In this document: positions 63,164 through 64,000 of the stretch, one piece after another
Position numbering within the stretch: position 1 is the first letter of the stretch
Layout: each line of letters opens with the position of its first letter
The notes under the pieces: generated by a model
Database searches by the model: none
What the model was told of the DNA's origin: nothing
What the model saw: the letters and a program-made list of their open reading frames with translations, nothing else
NCBI GenBank assembly: GCA_001931535.1
Contig: CP016211.1
Span: forward strand, 1,578,501-1,642,500
DNA: 64,000 nt
From: Minicystis rosea
GTDB lineage: Bacteria > Myxococcota_A > Polyangia > Polyangiales > Polyangiaceae
Direction of reading: 5' to 3'
Position numbers and translations under genes: made by a program

Positions 63164-64000
63164 GCGATCCGCGCCGAGCAGCGGCGGAGGCCGCACGTAC
63201 GTCGTATCAGCGGCTCTTCGCCTTCCTCTCGGCGCGGTCCCGCGATCTCGTCGCCACCGAGGACGCGCTCGCCGATGCCTTTCGCGAGGCGCTCGAGCGC
63301 TGGCCCGAGACCGGCGTGCCGGCCTCGCCCGAGGCTTGGTTGCTCACGGTGGCGCGCCGCCGGCTCGTGGACGCGAGCCGGCGCGTGGGCACGCGCGCCG
63401 CGGTCGAGAGCGATCTGCGCATGGCCTGCGAGGAGGCGGCGACGATCGCCTCTTCGCCGCGCGCGTTCCCGGACGATCGCATCAAGCTCCTCTTCGTGTG
63501 CGCGCACCCCGCGATCGCGCCCGAGATGCACACACCGTTGATGTTGCAAACGGTGCTCGGGCTCGATGCGGTGCGCATCGGATCGGCGTTCCTCGTCCCT
63601 CCGGCCACGATGGGACAGCGGCTCTCGCGCGCGAAGACGAAGATCCGTGACGCGGGCATCGCCTTCGAGGTGCCCGAGAACGACGAGCTTCCGCCGCGCC
63701 TCGAGGCGGTGCTGTCTGCGGTCTACGCCGCGTACGGCGTGGGCCGTGATGGGCCCCGCGGCGACGAGGGCGCAGCCGATCTGCGCTGCGAAGCCGTCGC
63801 GCTCGCGCGCATGCTCGCGGCCTTCCTCTCCCGCGAGCCCGAAGTGTGGGGCCTCGTTTCACTGCTCCTCCACTGCGAGGCACGCGAGCCCGCGCGCCGC
63901 GCCGCGGACGGCAGCTACGTGCGCCTCTCCGAGCAGGACACCGGCCTCTGGGATCACGCGCTGATCGCGGAGGCCGACGCCGCGCTCGACGAAGGATCGC
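63160..64000 (+). CDS. ECF42-type RNA polymerase sigma factor (partial)
   Basis: It starts at GTG 63160, overlapping the YCII stop (GTGA), and runs off the right edge after 280 codons. Region 2 (LFAFLSARSRDLVATEDALADAFREAL) and WPETGVPASPEAWLLTVARRRLVD match the ECF42 (SigJ-like) group. Region 4 follows with FPDDRIKLLFVCAHPAIAPE and a QRLSRAKTKIRDA helix. The long C-terminal DUF6596/SnoaL-like extension begins LPPRLEAVLSAVYAAYG. In this group no anti-sigma is found; the extension controls activity. The partner YCII gene is co-translated. Confidence 0.92.
   Translation, partial: MSDPRRAAAEAARTSYQRLFAFLSARSRDLVATEDALADAFREALERWPETGVPASPEAWLLTVARRRLVDASRRVGTRAAVESDLRMACEEAATIASSPRAFPDDRIKLLFVCAHPAIAPEMHTPLMLQTVLGLDAVRIGSAFLVPPATMGQRLSRAKTKIRDAGIAFEVPENDELPPRLEAVLSAVYAAYGVGRDGPRGDEGAADLRCEAVALARMLAAFLSREPEVWGLVSLLLHCEAREPARRAADGSYVRLSEQDTGLWDHALIAEADAALDEGS

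Overview
This 64 kb window is GC-rich chromosomal DNA, most likely from a myxobacterium of the Polyangiales (Polyangium/Sorangium type). The signs are an 1872-residue Ser/Thr kinase-ATPase-histidine kinase, a second kinase-ATPase-TPR protein, about a dozen predicted lipoproteins (several with Ser/Gly-rich linkers), a cysteine-repeat lipoprotein, ECF sigma factors and a VgrG with a long C-terminal extension. No rRNA, tRNA, CRISPR array or insertion sequence was seen. The assignment is inferred from gene content only.

Layout. 1-2.6 kb: a divergent regulator fragment, a VOC protein, an EcsC-like protein and a Cys-repeat lipoprotein. 3-8.6 kb: the trifunctional kinase. 8.6-9.9 kb: an unusual in-frame fusion of ECF sigma region 2 to an envelope-type protein, lacking region 4. 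10.2-17.5 kb: a type VI secretion island of VgrG, a probable Cys-His-Asp effector, an overlapping lipoprotein (possible immunity protein) and an internally duplicated protein. 17.8-24.1 kb: a PQQ-propeller lipoprotein, a DUF1513 gene broken by one extra base, and a kinase-ATPase gene whose N-terminus is out of frame at a G6 tract. 24.2-27 kb: TetR, alpha/beta hydrolase and a KAS III-like enzyme with an altered triad. 27-34.3 kb: a lipase-like lipoprotein and two tandem Ig-plus-BPI/TULIP-like lipoproteins.

34.4-36.3 kb: an isochorismatase-type hydrolase and a divergent GlxA-type regulator sharing a 10-bp inverted repeat. 36.4-41.1 kb: an AftB-like membrane glycosyltransferase, a small lipoprotein, an RDD protein and an orphan PhnD-like protein. 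41.2-44.4 kb: katA and an ankyrin gene divergent from oxyR, with a recognisable OxyR operator. 44.5-50.5 kb: assorted lipoproteins, a DsbA-like oxidoreductase and a GntR-TetR fusion divergent from an FAD monooxygenase. 51-58.7 kb: signalling genes, namely a GAF protein, a methyltransferase-like fragment, a sigma-54 activator and a compact stressosome-type operon (RsbT-like, RsbR-like, RsbS, RsbT-like). 58.9-64 kb: a metallopeptidase-TPR lipoprotein, a delta-60-repeat protein, and a double YCII protein overlapping an ECF42-type sigma factor that runs off the right edge.

Convergent gene pairs are commonly separated by long perfect hairpins read here as bidirectional terminators. Divergent pairs often carry inverted repeats fitting autoregulated operators. 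The best candidates for new biology are the VgrG-linked effector/lipoprotein pair, the sigma-region-2 fusion, the bacterial BPI-like pair and the stressosome module.
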